Notes under the pieces: model-generated
What the model saw: only the letters and a program-made list of their open reading frames with translations
Told to the model about the DNA's origin: nothing
Database searches by the model: none
Program-made: the position numbers and the translations under genes
DNA from: Brevibacterium oceani
Lineage (GTDB): Bacteria; Actinomycetota; Actinomycetes; Actinomycetales; Brevibacteriaceae
Reading direction: 5' to 3'
Assembly (NCBI RefSeq): GCF_013623835.1
Contig: NZ_JABKDE010000006.1
Coordinates: 124,001 to 188,000, forward strand
Length of the DNA stretch: 64,000 nt
Part shown: one piece after another, positions 32,789-43,149 of the stretch
Position numbering within the stretch: the stretch's first letter is position 1
Layout: every line of letters begins with the position of its first letter

Positions 32789-33964
32789 TCAGATCGCACC
32801 GGGACGACACGCCGCGCGGCTGACGAGGAACTTCACGACGACCGAGACGAGCACCACGGCGAAGGCGGGCGCCATGCTGTCGAAGCTCTGGATGAGGAAC
32901 GCGAAGATCAGCGGGCCGGTGGCTGCCAGCAGGTAGCCGCCGCCCTGGACGAAACCGGACAGGGATGCCGCCGACTCCGCGTCCCGGGCACGCAGCGTGA
33001 TGAGCGTCAGCGCCAGGGGGAACGTCGAGATGCCGATGCCCAACAGCACCGTCCACACCACCGGCGCGACGGTCGGAAACAGCCACAGCCCGATGTAGCC
33101 GACGGCGAGGCTGAGGCAGAAGGCGACGACGATGAGGTAGGCAGAGGTCATCTTCTGCGCGAGGGCCGGGAGGACGAATCCGAGGACCAGCGGGATGGCG
33201 GTCACCAGCGCGAGCATCGCACCGGCGAAGGCGGCATCGAAGCCCGAGCGGGTCAGCAGGGTCGGCAGCCAGGTGAAGAGGATGAAGTTGTTGAACGAGG
33301 TCAGTCCCGTCATCGTCATCAGCGCCCAGGCGCGGCGGCTGCGCAGCAGACGGGCCAGCTCACTGCCGCCGACGACGGCGGCGGCCACCTCGGCCGTGGG
33401 AGCCGAGCGGAGGGCTCGGACGACGATCCAGACGCACACTCCGAGGGCGGCGAAGCCGGCCCAGACGAGCAGGGAACCGCGCCAGCCGACACCGTCGGCC
33501 AGCGGAACAGCCACGAGGGGCGGGATGAACGTGCCGAACTGGAGCAGTCCGACGTGGACGGTCGACATGAGTGCCACCCGGTCCGGGAAGTACGACTTGA
33601 CCAGGGGCGGGAGGACGACGTTGCCGATGCCCATGCCCAGCAGCGCGAGCACGCTGAGTGCGAGGAACAGCGTCGGGGAGTCGATGAGGGCTCTGATGCC
33701 GAGGCCGACCATCACCATGACCATCGCGGCCAGGGTCAGACCGAGACCGGAGAAGCGGGAGTAGAGGCGCGGGGTGAGGAAACCGCTGAGACCGTAGAGC
33801 AGCGGAGGAAGCATACCGATGACGGCGAGGAAGACCGCACCGAGGTGGATCTCCTCCCCCATGACGTCGAGCAGCGGAGAGAGGCCGGTGACTCCGGGCC
33901 GCAGATTGAATGCGGCGATGACGATTCCGAGGATGATCAGAATACGAGTCCACGCAGAGTTCAT
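32789..33964 (-). CDS. MFS transporter, CynX/NimT type
   Basis: The 391-residue protein has 12 predicted transmembrane segments and the N-terminal signature AAFNLRPGVTGLSPLLD of the CynX/NimT subgroup, whose members transport cyanate or nitroimidazole-like anions. The substrate here is unknown. It follows the lysA block on the same strand after a gap of about 120 bp. Confidence 0.85.
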   Translation of the reverse strand: MNSAWTRILIILGIVIAAFNLRPGVTGLSPLLDVMGEEIHLGAVFLAVIGMLPPLLYGLSGFLTPRLYSRFSGLGLTLAAMVMVMVGLGIRALIDSPTLFLALSVLALLGMGIGNVVLPPLVKSYFPDRVALMSTVHVGLLQFGTFIPPLVAVPLADGVGWRGSLLVWAGFAALGVCVWIVVRALRSAPTAEVAAAVVGGSELARLLRSRRAWALMTMTGLTSFNNFILFTWLPTLLTRSGFDAAFAGAMLALVTAIPLVLGFVLPALAQKMTSAYLIVVAFCLSLAVGYIGLWLFPTVAPVVWTVLLGIGISTFPLALTLITLRARDAESAASLSGFVQGGGYLLAATGPLIFAFLIQSFDSMAPAFAVVLVSVVVKFLVSRAACRPGAI

Positions 33965-34030
33965 GACCTCTTTCCTATCAGACCGATGGGTCCCTCCTGC
34001 CGCGCGGGGTCAGCAGTCGGGTGCGCGGGT

Positions 34031-36580
34031 TCAGTAGTCGAGTTTGAGTCCCTCGACCGGGGACAGCCGCGCAGCGCGGCGCGCAGGCGCGAGAGCCGAG
34101 AGGATGCCGGCGACGATCGCCACGCCGAGGATGCCGAGGAACGACAGCGGCGAGAAGTCGACGATGAGGTCGGTGGAGTAGTCGTGGGTGAGCAGGCGAG
34201 TGCCGACCAGGCCCAGAGCACCCCCGAGGGCGAGCCCGATGAGGGCCGCGACCGAGGAGATGAGCACGGCCTCGAACGCGAGCAGGGCACGCAGCTGCCC
34301 GATGCTCAGCCCGAGGGCGCGCATGAGGGCGTTCTCCCGCCTGCGTTCGATGACCGAGAGGCTGACCGTGTTCGACACGCCGATGAGGGCGATGAGGACG
34401 GAGACGAGCAGCAGTGCCACAGCCCAGGCGAGCATGACGTCGATGAGTTCGGAGAACGCCCCGCGGGCGACCGCCGAGCCGTTGACATCGTCGCTCGGCA
34501 CGTCGAGCGCCTCGGCGACCGATTGCCGGATCCTATCGATCTCACCGACGTCGACGTCCTCGTCGAGGCGGACGAGCACGGCCGTCGTCGTCGCCGAGAC
34601 CCCGAGCGAGTTGCCCACATCGGGGGTGGTGAAGAACGCGAGACTGGACAGGCCCTCTCGCTGCACCGGAACGGCCCGTTCGTTGAGACCCTTCACCCGC
34701 ACCGTCGCATCGGGATAGTCCTCGGGAACGACGACCCGACCGGGCACCAGATCGGCCGCGGAATCGCCGAGGACGGTCGCCGCGGACTCGGGGTCGAGCA
34801 CGAAGATCTCCGGACGGTCCCCCTTGAACTCCTCGACCGCCTCGGCGCGGTGAGCCGAGACTGCATAGGCGACTCCCGGGATCTCCCGCACCTGCTCGAG
34901 TTCCTCATCGTCGACGAGGCCGGACAGCGACACGGACACATCGACGGGATACCGCTGATCGAGGCCGTGGCCGAGCGTCGCCTTCGTCGACTGCCCGCCC
35001 ACGAGGATCGTCGCGACGAGGGTGACGCCGATGATGAGCGCTGTCGCGGTCGTGGCCGTGCGACGCGGATTGCGCAGAGTGTTCAGGGTCGCCAGCTGGC
35101 CCGGCACGCCCCACGGGCTGAACAGGACTTCGCCGATCCATCCGACGACCGGGGGGATGATCTTCGCCGAACTGACGATGAGCCCGGTGACGATGAGCCC
35201 TCCGCCGACGGCCCCGCCGATCACCCAGGACTGCGCGGTCGAGATCGCATAGAGCGAGACGACGATGAGGGCGACGCCGGTGATGATGAGCACGAAGCCG
35301 ATGATGTGCCGCGGCCGGCTGCGCGTCGACAGTGTCAAGGAGGCGTCGAACGGCTGCAGTGCCTCGAGCGGTGTCACGGCGATCGCGCTGCGGGCGGGGC
35401 GGATCGTAGCCAGGATCGTCAGCAGCGCACCGACGGCGACGCCGGCGACGAGGGCGGAGACCGGAACGGTGAGAGTGTCATAGGGGAATTCCTCCGGCCA
35501 CCAGCGCACGGCCGCGAACATCAGTCCATGACTCACGCCGACACCGGCGAGGACGCCGAGAATCGATCCGATGAGACCGACGGCGAGTCCCTCGGCGACG
35601 ACGGAGCCGTACATCTGGGCGCGGGAGGCGCCGAGACAGCGCAGCAGCGCGAGTTCGCGCCGTCGACCGGCCACGATGACCGAGAACGTGTTGGACACCA
35701 CGAGGATGGCGACGACGACCGAGATGCCGGCGAAGACGAGCAGCAGCGCGGTGACCACGGCGTTGCCGCCGGAGAGTCGGTCGGTCTTGACGTCGACGGC
35801 ATCGGCGACCTTGAGGGCCTCGAGGCTGCCCTTGAGATCAGAGGAGTCGACGACCGTCTGCAGTTCGGAGCGCACGCGTTCGGGGTCGGCACCGTCGGAG
35901 AGCGCGATCTGGATGGCGACGACGTCGCCCTGCTGGGCGAAGTACTCCTGGTAGCCCGCGGCCGTCGTGAGTGCGCGGTCGGCTCCCGGCAGTGCCGGGT
36001 CCTCCCCCATCTCGGCGAGACCGACGACTGAGAAGGTCACGCTGTTGTGGCTCGGACCGCGGTAGATCGGCATGTCCTCGTCTCCGGACTCCACCGGAAC
36101 CGAGTCCACGGTGAAACGGATCTCGTCGCCGATGCCGACGTCGAGGCTCTGGGCGGTGCGGGAGTCGAGGACGAGGTCGGTCGTCGAGGCGGGTCGGTGA
36201 CCGGCGACGACTCCGAAGGTGTCGAGGCGCTCATCGGTCGGAACAGGGGAGAGTGCGAAAGAGCTTTCGGAGAAGCCGGTCGACCGGCCGGTGGTCATGG
36301 TCCGTGCGGACAGCGAGGCGGAGTCGACTCCGTCGATTTCGGACATGGGAGTCAGCAGCGGGGCTGCGGAGTCCCCACCGACGAACACGTCCTGAGCGGG
36401 GATGACCGCGAGGTCGGCGTGGGAGAACGACCGGCCGACGGCGTCTTCGAGGCTGGTCTGCAGAGAGGAGTTGATGATGAGCGTCGTGGCGACGAAGCCG
36501 GCGGCCAGGGCGATGCCGAGGCCGATCGCGAGGAAGCGCGCCCAGTGGATCCGGATCTGCGCCAGGGCGACAGCGATCAC
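34031..36580 (-). CDS. ABC transporter permease with two FtsX domains
   Basis: The 849-residue protein starts with a membrane helix, has a large extracellular MacB-like domain (about residues 40-240), a first FtsX domain (about 260-390), a central helical pair, a second extracellular domain and a C-terminal FtsX domain (LLVSVLIALIGVSNTVSLSV, ERRRENALMRALGLS, then VEGLKLDY). This is the type used for lipoprotein or peptide handling rather than small-solute transport. It overlaps its ATPase gene by 4 bp. No two-component system lies beside it. Confidence 0.88.
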   Translation of the reverse strand: MIAVALAQIRIHWARFLAIGLGIALAAGFVATTLIINSSLQTSLEDAVGRSFSHADLAVIPAQDVFVGGDSAAPLLTPMSEIDGVDSASLSARTMTTGRSTGFSESSFALSPVPTDERLDTFGVVAGHRPASTTDLVLDSRTAQSLDVGIGDEIRFTVDSVPVESGDEDMPIYRGPSHNSVTFSVVGLAEMGEDPALPGADRALTTAAGYQEYFAQQGDVVAIQIALSDGADPERVRSELQTVVDSSDLKGSLEALKVADAVDVKTDRLSGGNAVVTALLLVFAGISVVVAILVVSNTFSVIVAGRRRELALLRCLGASRAQMYGSVVAEGLAVGLIGSILGVLAGVGVSHGLMFAAVRWWPEEFPYDTLTVPVSALVAGVAVGALLTILATIRPARSAIAVTPLEALQPFDASLTLSTRSRPRHIIGFVLIITGVALIVVSLYAISTAQSWVIGGAVGGGLIVTGLIVSSAKIIPPVVGWIGEVLFSPWGVPGQLATLNTLRNPRRTATTATALIIGVTLVATILVGGQSTKATLGHGLDQRYPVDVSVSLSGLVDDEELEQVREIPGVAYAVSAHRAEAVEEFKGDRPEIFVLDPESAATVLGDSAADLVPGRVVVPEDYPDATVRVKGLNERAVPVQREGLSSLAFFTTPDVGNSLGVSATTTAVLVRLDEDVDVGEIDRIRQSVAEALDVPSDDVNGSAVARGAFSELIDVMLAWAVALLLVSVLIALIGVSNTVSLSVIERRRENALMRALGLSIGQLRALLAFEAVLISSVAALIGLALGGALGLVGTRLLTHDYSTDLIVDFSPLSFLGILGVAIVAGILSALAPARRAARLSPVEGLKLDY

Positions 36581-37407
36581 AGAGAACTCAGTTCGCTCAG
36601 TGCGCTCACGACGCGCTCCCGAGTGGGTTCGCGGACCTCACCGGTGGCGTGTCCGTCCTTGAGCAGGACGACGCGGTGGGCATGCGAGGCTGCCATCGGA
36701 TCGTGGGTGACCATGATGATCGTCTGGCCGTAGAGGCTCGTGGCGCGGCCGAGCAGGGAGAGCACCTCGGCGCCGGCATGGGAGTCGAGATTTCCGGTGG
36801 GCTCGTCGGCGAAGATGACGTCGGGGCGGGTCAGCAGCGCACGGGCCACGGCGACTCTCTGCTGCTGACCACCGGAGAGTTCGTGCGGACGGTGCCCCAG
36901 CCTGTCGCCCAGTTCGAGGCGTTCGACGACCTCCGCCTTCCATTCTCTGTCGATCCTCTTCCTCGCCAGCGACACGGGCAGCTCGATGTTCTGCTCCGCG
37001 CTCAGCGTCGGGACGAGGTTGAAGGCCTGGAAGATGAAACCGACTCGGTCGCGGCGCAGCTGCGTCAGCTGCCGATCGTTGAGGCGGGTGATGTCCTTCC
37101 CGCGCATGATGATCGACCCCGAGTCGACTCGGTCGAGTCCGGCCAGGACGTGCATGAAGGTTGACTTGCCCGAACCCGAGGGGCCCATGATGGCGGTGAA
37201 GCGGCCCATCTCGAAGTCGACGCTGATGTCGTCGAGCGCGTCGACCGCGGTGTCTCCGCGTCCGAAGGACTTGCGCAGATTCTTCGCCTGCAGAATGACG
37301 TCGGGGGTCGCCGAGTCCGAGGTCACCGAGTCGGGAGCGAAGTCGTCAGCGGAGGGAGAGTCGGCGGCAGGAGCCGTACGGTCGGTCTCATCGGATCGGT
37401 TCGACAT
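36577..37407 (-). CDS. ABC transporter ATP-binding protein (LolD/MacB type)
   Basis: The 276-residue ATPase has Walker A GPSGSGKST, the signature LSGGQQQRVAVARAL, Walker B VIFADEPTGNL and an H-loop MVTHDPMAASHAHR. A 40-residue acidic Ser/Asp/Ala N-terminus precedes the domain. It energises the FtsX-type permease encoded 4 bp into its end. Confidence 0.93.
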   Translation of the reverse strand: MSNRSDETDRTAPAADSPSADDFAPDSVTSDSATPDVILQAKNLRKSFGRGDTAVDALDDISVDFEMGRFTAIMGPSGSGKSTFMHVLAGLDRVDSGSIIMRGKDITRLNDRQLTQLRRDRVGFIFQAFNLVPTLSAEQNIELPVSLARKRIDREWKAEVVERLELGDRLGHRPHELSGGQQQRVAVARALLTRPDVIFADEPTGNLDSHAGAEVLSLLGRATSLYGQTIIMVTHDPMAASHAHRVVLLKDGHATGEVREPTRERVVSALSELSSL

Positions 37408-37493
37408 CGAGGCCTCACATCGCTTCTCACGGTTCGTCTCCGACCACCTTAGGCCCTGGCGACGGTGTCGACCACTCGGTGCGGATATGCAGA

Positions 37494-37524
37494 ACCGCCC
37501 ACCTCAGCTGGTGAGATGGGCGGT
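37494..37524 (-). terminator. Terminator after tRNA-Arg(CCG)
   Basis: A 13-bp stem with one mismatch (37494-37506 with 37512-37524) directly follows the tRNA on the minus strand, and GTTCT lies at its foot. Confidence 0.7.
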
Positions 37525-37530
37525 GTGGCG

Positions 37531-37606
37531 TGGTGCCCGCGACAGGATTCGAACCTACGACCTTCTGCTCCGGAGGCAGACGCTCTATCCACTGAGCTAC
37601 GCGGGC
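37531..37606 (-). tRNA. tRNA-Arg (anticodon CCG)
   Basis: On the minus strand the 76-base gene has the acceptor GCCCGCG paired with CGCGGGC, an anticodon stem-loop TCTGC-CTCCGGA-GCAGA (anticodon CCG), the T-loop GGTTCGAATCC and an encoded CCA. It reads CGG codons. Confidence 0.95.
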
Positions 37607-37652
37607 AACGGATGCAATGCTATCACCGAAATGCGGCACCGCCCAAAACGAC

Positions 37653-37685
37653 GCCGCGTGCGATCGACGTTCGATCGCACGCGGC
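37653..37685 (-). terminator. Terminator of the M15 peptidase gene
   Basis: A perfect 15-bp stem (37653-37667 with 37671-37685) and a CGT loop are followed on the minus strand by GTCGTTTTGG. Confidence 0.85.
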
Positions 37686-37719
37686 AGATGTCGGTGCCCG
37701 CAGGCTCTGAGCCGGCGGG

Positions 37720-38763
37720 TCAGGCGCCCTTCATGGCCTTCCGACCGGGCACATATTCCCAGTGCCAGAGTTCGTACGAATTGCGCTTGGCCCAGTCGGG
37801 ATTCTCCCAGCCGTACTTCTTCGCGTTCGCCACCAGCCAGTCGTACTGCTCTCCCGAGCCGGTCTGGGTGCCTGCGCCGAGGTCGAGGGCCAGTCCCCAG
37901 CCATGGTTCGAGGTGCCGGGGCGGGCTGCGAAGCCCGGCTTGCGGGCGGCGACGGAGACCTGAGATTCGAGCGAGCGATAGGAGTCGGTGACGGCGAGGT
38001 CCTTGCCGGTGTCCTTCTTGAATGCGGCGTTCATCTTCGCAAACGACACGGCGGCGTCGCTACGCAGCTTGTGATTGCCCACGCCGATCTCGCACAGCCA
38101 GGAATCCGGGAGCTCTCCGTTGCTGGCCTCGCCCTTCGGGGCTTCGCCGTCGCAGCCGGGCAGGACGGTCTTCGTGATCGCACGGGAAGCGGCCTCGACC
38201 TTCGTCTGCTTCGCGCTCGGAGCGCCGATCGTCATCGAGGTCTTGTCGTCCTTGTCGACCTTGATGTCGGCGGAGACGGATTCGGCGTTGATCGCCCGCG
38301 GCTGCGATTCCGCTGCCGTGTCATCGACCTTGACCTCCTGGCTGCCGCCGAGGTTGCCGGCGACCATGACCGCGGCGATGGCGGTGCCCGTGACCGAGAC
38401 GGTGGCCAGCGCGGAGAAGGTCGTGACCTGACGGCGACGAACCGAGCGCAGCAGCGAACCGTCGGATCCGCGACTGCCCAGGTGGGCGGCCGCGAGCGTC
38501 GAGGTGTGCCCCGCGGGCGTCGTCACCGGCGAACCGGCGGCTTCCGCGGCCATTGCCTGACGTCGCGGCGAACCGGCTGCGGCCCTGGCCTCGGCGGCCA
38601 TGGCTGCCCGGCGCGGGGACAGAGGCATGTGAGAGTAGGTGACACGCGACGGCGTTGTCGCGGTCCGCTTCCTGGAGAAGATCGTCTGCGTCGGTGCGGT
38701 CTGGCTGCGCAGGTCGCGCCTGCGCACCGGCGGCGCCTCGACGGTCGAGAGCTCACTCGACAT
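37720..38763 (-). CDS. M15-family D-Ala-D-Ala carboxypeptidase (VanY domain), membrane-anchored
   Basis: From the ATG at 38763 (GGAG upstream) it has 347 residues. About 110 cytosolic residues are basic and contain Ala-rich MAAEA repeats. One transmembrane helix follows (TFSALATVSVTGTAIAAVMVAG), then a linker and a VanY domain. The zinc ligands lie in SNHGWGLALDL and ELWHWEYVPG, and SYRSLESQ is conserved. It would trim peptidoglycan peptides outside the cell. Paired GTnAC repeats upstream suggest control by a response regulator (see the regulatory entries). Confidence 0.9.
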   Translation of the reverse strand: MSSELSTVEAPPVRRRDLRSQTAPTQTIFSRKRTATTPSRVTYSHMPLSPRRAAMAAEARAAAGSPRRQAMAAEAAGSPVTTPAGHTSTLAAAHLGSRGSDGSLLRSVRRRQVTTFSALATVSVTGTAIAAVMVAGNLGGSQEVKVDDTAAESQPRAINAESVSADIKVDKDDKTSMTIGAPSAKQTKVEAASRAITKTVLPGCDGEAPKGEASNGELPDSWLCEIGVGNHKLRSDAAVSFAKMNAAFKKDTGKDLAVTDSYRSLESQVSVAARKPGFAARPGTSNHGWGLALDLGAGTQTGSGEQYDWLVANAKKYGWENPDWAKRNSYELWHWEYVPGRKAMKGA

Positions 38764-38838
38764 AGTGCTCCATACTGTTGGCTGTGATTGTGCGGCGGAC
38801 GTCCTCCCCGGAGCGTCCCAAAAGCTCATGTCACAACA

Positions 38839-38867
38839 CTATAACGACATCGTTACAGAATGTCACT
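38839..38867 (-). promoter_or_regulatory. Promoter of the M15 peptidase gene with GTnAC repeat
   Basis: On the minus strand GTGACA (38867-38862) and TATAGT (38844-38839) are 17 bp apart, about 75 bp before the ATG. The -35 overlaps GTGAC-N5-GTAAC (38867-38853), a direct repeat with a 10-bp period. Confidence 0.6.
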
Positions 38868-38967
38868 TCTTCATCAGACACCGAGTGTGACCTGGGCATA
38901 CGTCCACCGGGCAAGGGTCACGAATCACTACAGATGACCTTCTGTGCTTGGCGGGGTTCACCGCTTC

Positions 38968-38982
38968 GTTACCATTCGTTAC
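38968..38982 (-). promoter_or_regulatory. Second GTAAC-N5-GTAAC site
   Basis: On the minus strand GTAACGAATGGTAAC has the same 10-bp spacing and orientation as the site at 38853-38867, about 115 bp further upstream. It lies in the 299-bp gap between the peptidase and the next gene. Nothing else is recognised in that gap. Confidence 0.45.
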
Positions 38983-39062
38983 CGACGGCGTCGAGGCGGC
39001 GATCCCGGCCTGAACCGGGCAGCGCCGCCTCGAGGGGCCCTGTCGGCCGGCAGGGCTCGCCT

Positions 39063-40124
39063 TCAGCTGCGGGAGTCGAATCGGCTCCGCTGCATCGCAT
39101 CCTGCACCTCACCGACGAGCTCTTCGAGCACGTCCTCGAGGAACAGCAGACCGAGGACCTGCGCCTCGGCGTCGATGACCCTGGCGACGTGGATGCCGAC
39201 CTTCTGCATCTGCGCCAGCGCCTCCTCGACCTCGTCATCGGCAGTGACGGTGAACAGCGGTCGGAAACGCTTGCCCGGCACGGGAGCATCGAACGCGTCG
39301 TCGGTGTCGGCATAGAGGACGTCCTTGATGTGGAGGTAGTCCTGCGGGTACCCGTCGTCGCCGACGACGAAGTAGCGCGAGTAGCCGGTCTTGCCGACGA
39401 GCGTGACGAGTTCGTTCGGAGTGACCTTGCCAGAGATCGTCACCAGCTCCGCCATCGGGACCATGATGTCGGCGGCGGTCTTGTCGCTGAACTCCAGTGC
39501 CCCCTTGAGCAGTCCCGTGTCGTCGCTGAGCAGTCCTTCGCGCTTCGACTCGGCGACGATCGATTCGACCTGCTCGATCGTGTACGCCTCGTTCACCTCG
39601 TCGCGGGCCTCGATCTTGAACAGATGGAGGATCGCGTTGGCGAGTCCGTTGAGCGGACGGATGACGAAGCCGAAGACACGGGCCAGGAACACCAGGGGCG
39701 TCGCAAGCACCATGATCGCCTGGCCCGAGACAGCCAGGGCGATGTTCTTCGGCACCATCTCACCGATGACGACGTGCAGGTAGGTCACGACTCCGAGAGC
39801 GAGGACGAAGGAGATCGTCGAGGACAGTCCGGCCGGGATCCCGAGGCCCTCAAGTGGTCCGGCCAGCAGATGGTGGATGGCCGGTTCGGCCACATTGCCC
39901 AGCAGCAGCGAACAGACGGTGATGCCGAGCTGGCAGATCGCCAGCATCAGCGAGACGTGCTCCATCGCGAACAGCGCGGTCTTCGCGGCCGACGATCCCT
40001 CGGCCGCCCGCGGTTCGATCTGCGAGCGTTTGGCAGCGACCACGGCGAATTCGGCGGCGACGAAGAACGAATTGCCCAGCAGCAGGACGACCAGCCAGAC
40101 GAGTCCGAACCAATCGGTGCTCAT
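39063..40124 (-). CDS. Hemolysin-family (CNNM/CorC-like) membrane protein, DUF21 plus CBS
   Basis: The 353-residue protein has a DUF21 domain with three to four membrane helices (LVWLVVLLLGNSFFVAAEFAVV onwards) and a CBS pair (IMVPMAELVTISGKVTPNEL and VARVIDAEAQVLGLLFLEDVLEELV). It lacks the C-terminal CorC/HlyC domain found in its neighbour. Such proteins are thought to export Mg or Co ions; the old hemolysin name is not functional. Its start overlaps the end of the upstream paralogue by 4 bp. Confidence 0.9.
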   Translation of the reverse strand: MSTDWFGLVWLVVLLLGNSFFVAAEFAVVAAKRSQIEPRAAEGSSAAKTALFAMEHVSLMLAICQLGITVCSLLLGNVAEPAIHHLLAGPLEGLGIPAGLSSTISFVLALGVVTYLHVVIGEMVPKNIALAVSGQAIMVLATPLVFLARVFGFVIRPLNGLANAILHLFKIEARDEVNEAYTIEQVESIVAESKREGLLSDDTGLLKGALEFSDKTAADIMVPMAELVTISGKVTPNELVTLVGKTGYSRYFVVGDDGYPQDYLHIKDVLYADTDDAFDAPVPGKRFRPLFTVTADDEVEEALAQMQKVGIHVARVIDAEAQVLGLLFLEDVLEELVGEVQDAMQRSRFDSRS

Positions 40125-41458
40125 CGGCTCTCACCTCCCGTCTCCGTTTCGTAAGCTGCGGCATCGGTGGCCCGCAGCACCACCCGGAGCCGCTCGATTC
40201 GGCGGCCATGCATCCGCTCGACGCGGATCAGAGCCTCATCGGTGCGCACCTGGTCCCCGGGTTCCGGGATCCGTCCGAGCTCCTTGAGCACGAAGCCGGC
40301 CAGCGTCTCGTAGTCGGAATCCTCGGGGATCGAGATCCCGATCGTCGAGGAGATCTCATCGGGGCGCAGCTGACCCGGGACGATCCAGGATCCGTCCCGC
40401 GCGGGACGGGCGGCGACTCGCATCCGGTCGTGTTCGTCGGCAACCTCACCGACGAGCTCTTCGACGACGTCTTCCAGGGTCACGACTCCGGCCGTGCCGC
40501 CGAACTCGTCGACGACCACGGCCATCTGCAGTCCCGTGGCGCGCAGCTCCATGAGCAGGGGGTCGAGCGTCTGTGTCTCCGGGATCTCCCTGACCTCGGT
40601 CATCAGCCCTCCTGCATAGGCATCGTCCCGGTTGGCCAACGGCACGGCGAAGGCCTGCTTGACGTGGACGACACCGACGATGTGGTCCTTGTCCTCTTCG
40701 GCGACGGGGAAGCGGGAGAACCCGGTCTCACGCGCCTGTTCGATGATCTGGCGGGCCGTCGTGTCCTTCTCCACCGTCGACATGCGGGTGCGCGGGGTCA
40801 TCACGTCTTCGGCGGTGCGTTCGGAGAAGCTCAGCGTCCGTTCGAGCAGATCGGCGGTCTGCTCGTCGAGCACGCCTTCCTCGGCGGAGTGCCGGACGAG
40901 GGAGGTCAGCTCCTCCGGCGACCGCCCGACCGAGCCTTCCTCCTGCGGTTCGATGCCCATCGACATGAGGATCTTGTTGGCCGTCCCATTGAGCACGGCG
41001 ATGACGGGCTTGAAGACGATCGAGAAGACATACTGGATCGGTGCGGCGATCCGCCCGGTGGCCAGGGGGACCGCGATCGCGAGATTCTTCGGCACGAGTT
41101 CGCCGAAGATCATCGACCCCACGGTGGACACGATGAGGGCGATCGTCAGGGCCAGAGGAGCCGCGAGTCCGGGGCCGACTCCCCAAGTCTCGAATACAGG
41201 CGCCAGCAGCTTGCCCAGCGACGGCTCCATCAGATAGCCGGTGAGCAGAGTGGTGATCGTGATGCCCACCTGAGCCGCGGAGAGCTGGGTGGACAGGTGC
41301 GTCATCGACTGTCGGAGCGTCTTCGCCCCCACCACCCCGTCTTCGACGGCTCTGTCCGCGGTGTGCCGGTCGAGGGTCAGCAGGGAGAACTCAGCTGCGA
41401 CGAAGACGCCGGTGCCGAGGATGAGGAACAGCGCGAGAGCGAGGAACAGCCATTCCAT
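40121..41458 (-). CDS. Hemolysin-family protein, DUF21, CBS and CorC/HlyC domains
   Basis: The 445-residue protein begins with DUF21 (FLALALFLILGTGVFVAAEFSLL), then a CBS pair (DVMTPRTRMSTVEKDTTARQ; GTAGVVTLEDVVEELVGEVA) and the C-terminal transporter-associated domain (DGSWIVPGQLRPDEI). It is the longer partner of the overlapping gene. A heteromeric Mg/Co exporter is a possible arrangement, as tandem pairs are common in actinobacteria. Confidence 0.92.
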   Translation of the reverse strand: MEWLFLALALFLILGTGVFVAAEFSLLTLDRHTADRAVEDGVVGAKTLRQSMTHLSTQLSAAQVGITITTLLTGYLMEPSLGKLLAPVFETWGVGPGLAAPLALTIALIVSTVGSMIFGELVPKNLAIAVPLATGRIAAPIQYVFSIVFKPVIAVLNGTANKILMSMGIEPQEEGSVGRSPEELTSLVRHSAEEGVLDEQTADLLERTLSFSERTAEDVMTPRTRMSTVEKDTTARQIIEQARETGFSRFPVAEEDKDHIVGVVHVKQAFAVPLANRDDAYAGGLMTEVREIPETQTLDPLLMELRATGLQMAVVVDEFGGTAGVVTLEDVVEELVGEVADEHDRMRVAARPARDGSWIVPGQLRPDEISSTIGISIPEDSDYETLAGFVLKELGRIPEPGDQVRTDEALIRVERMHGRRIERLRVVLRATDAAAYETETGGESR

Positions 41459-41589
41459 CAGCGACGATCCCCGCCGATCGCGGTCCGGGGAACAGAGTGG
41501 GTGAAGTGAGTGACCCGCACGGGGTGAGGGTCGTCATCTGGGACGCCGGCTTCCCGCCGGCAGGGACTGTCACTGGTCATGGGGGAATC

Positions 41590-43089
<1,500 letters not shown>

Positions 43090-43149
43090 TTAGGCTGGGA
43101 GATGTCGTTAAGCAGCAAGTCTTGAATCAGGAAGTAGGCGATCAACGCC

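Noticed and set aside
33554..36031. 825-codon open frame antisense to the MFS and FtsX-type permease genes
   Set aside because: Asp/Arg/Gly/His-rich composition without domains is typical of the complement of membrane-protein genes.
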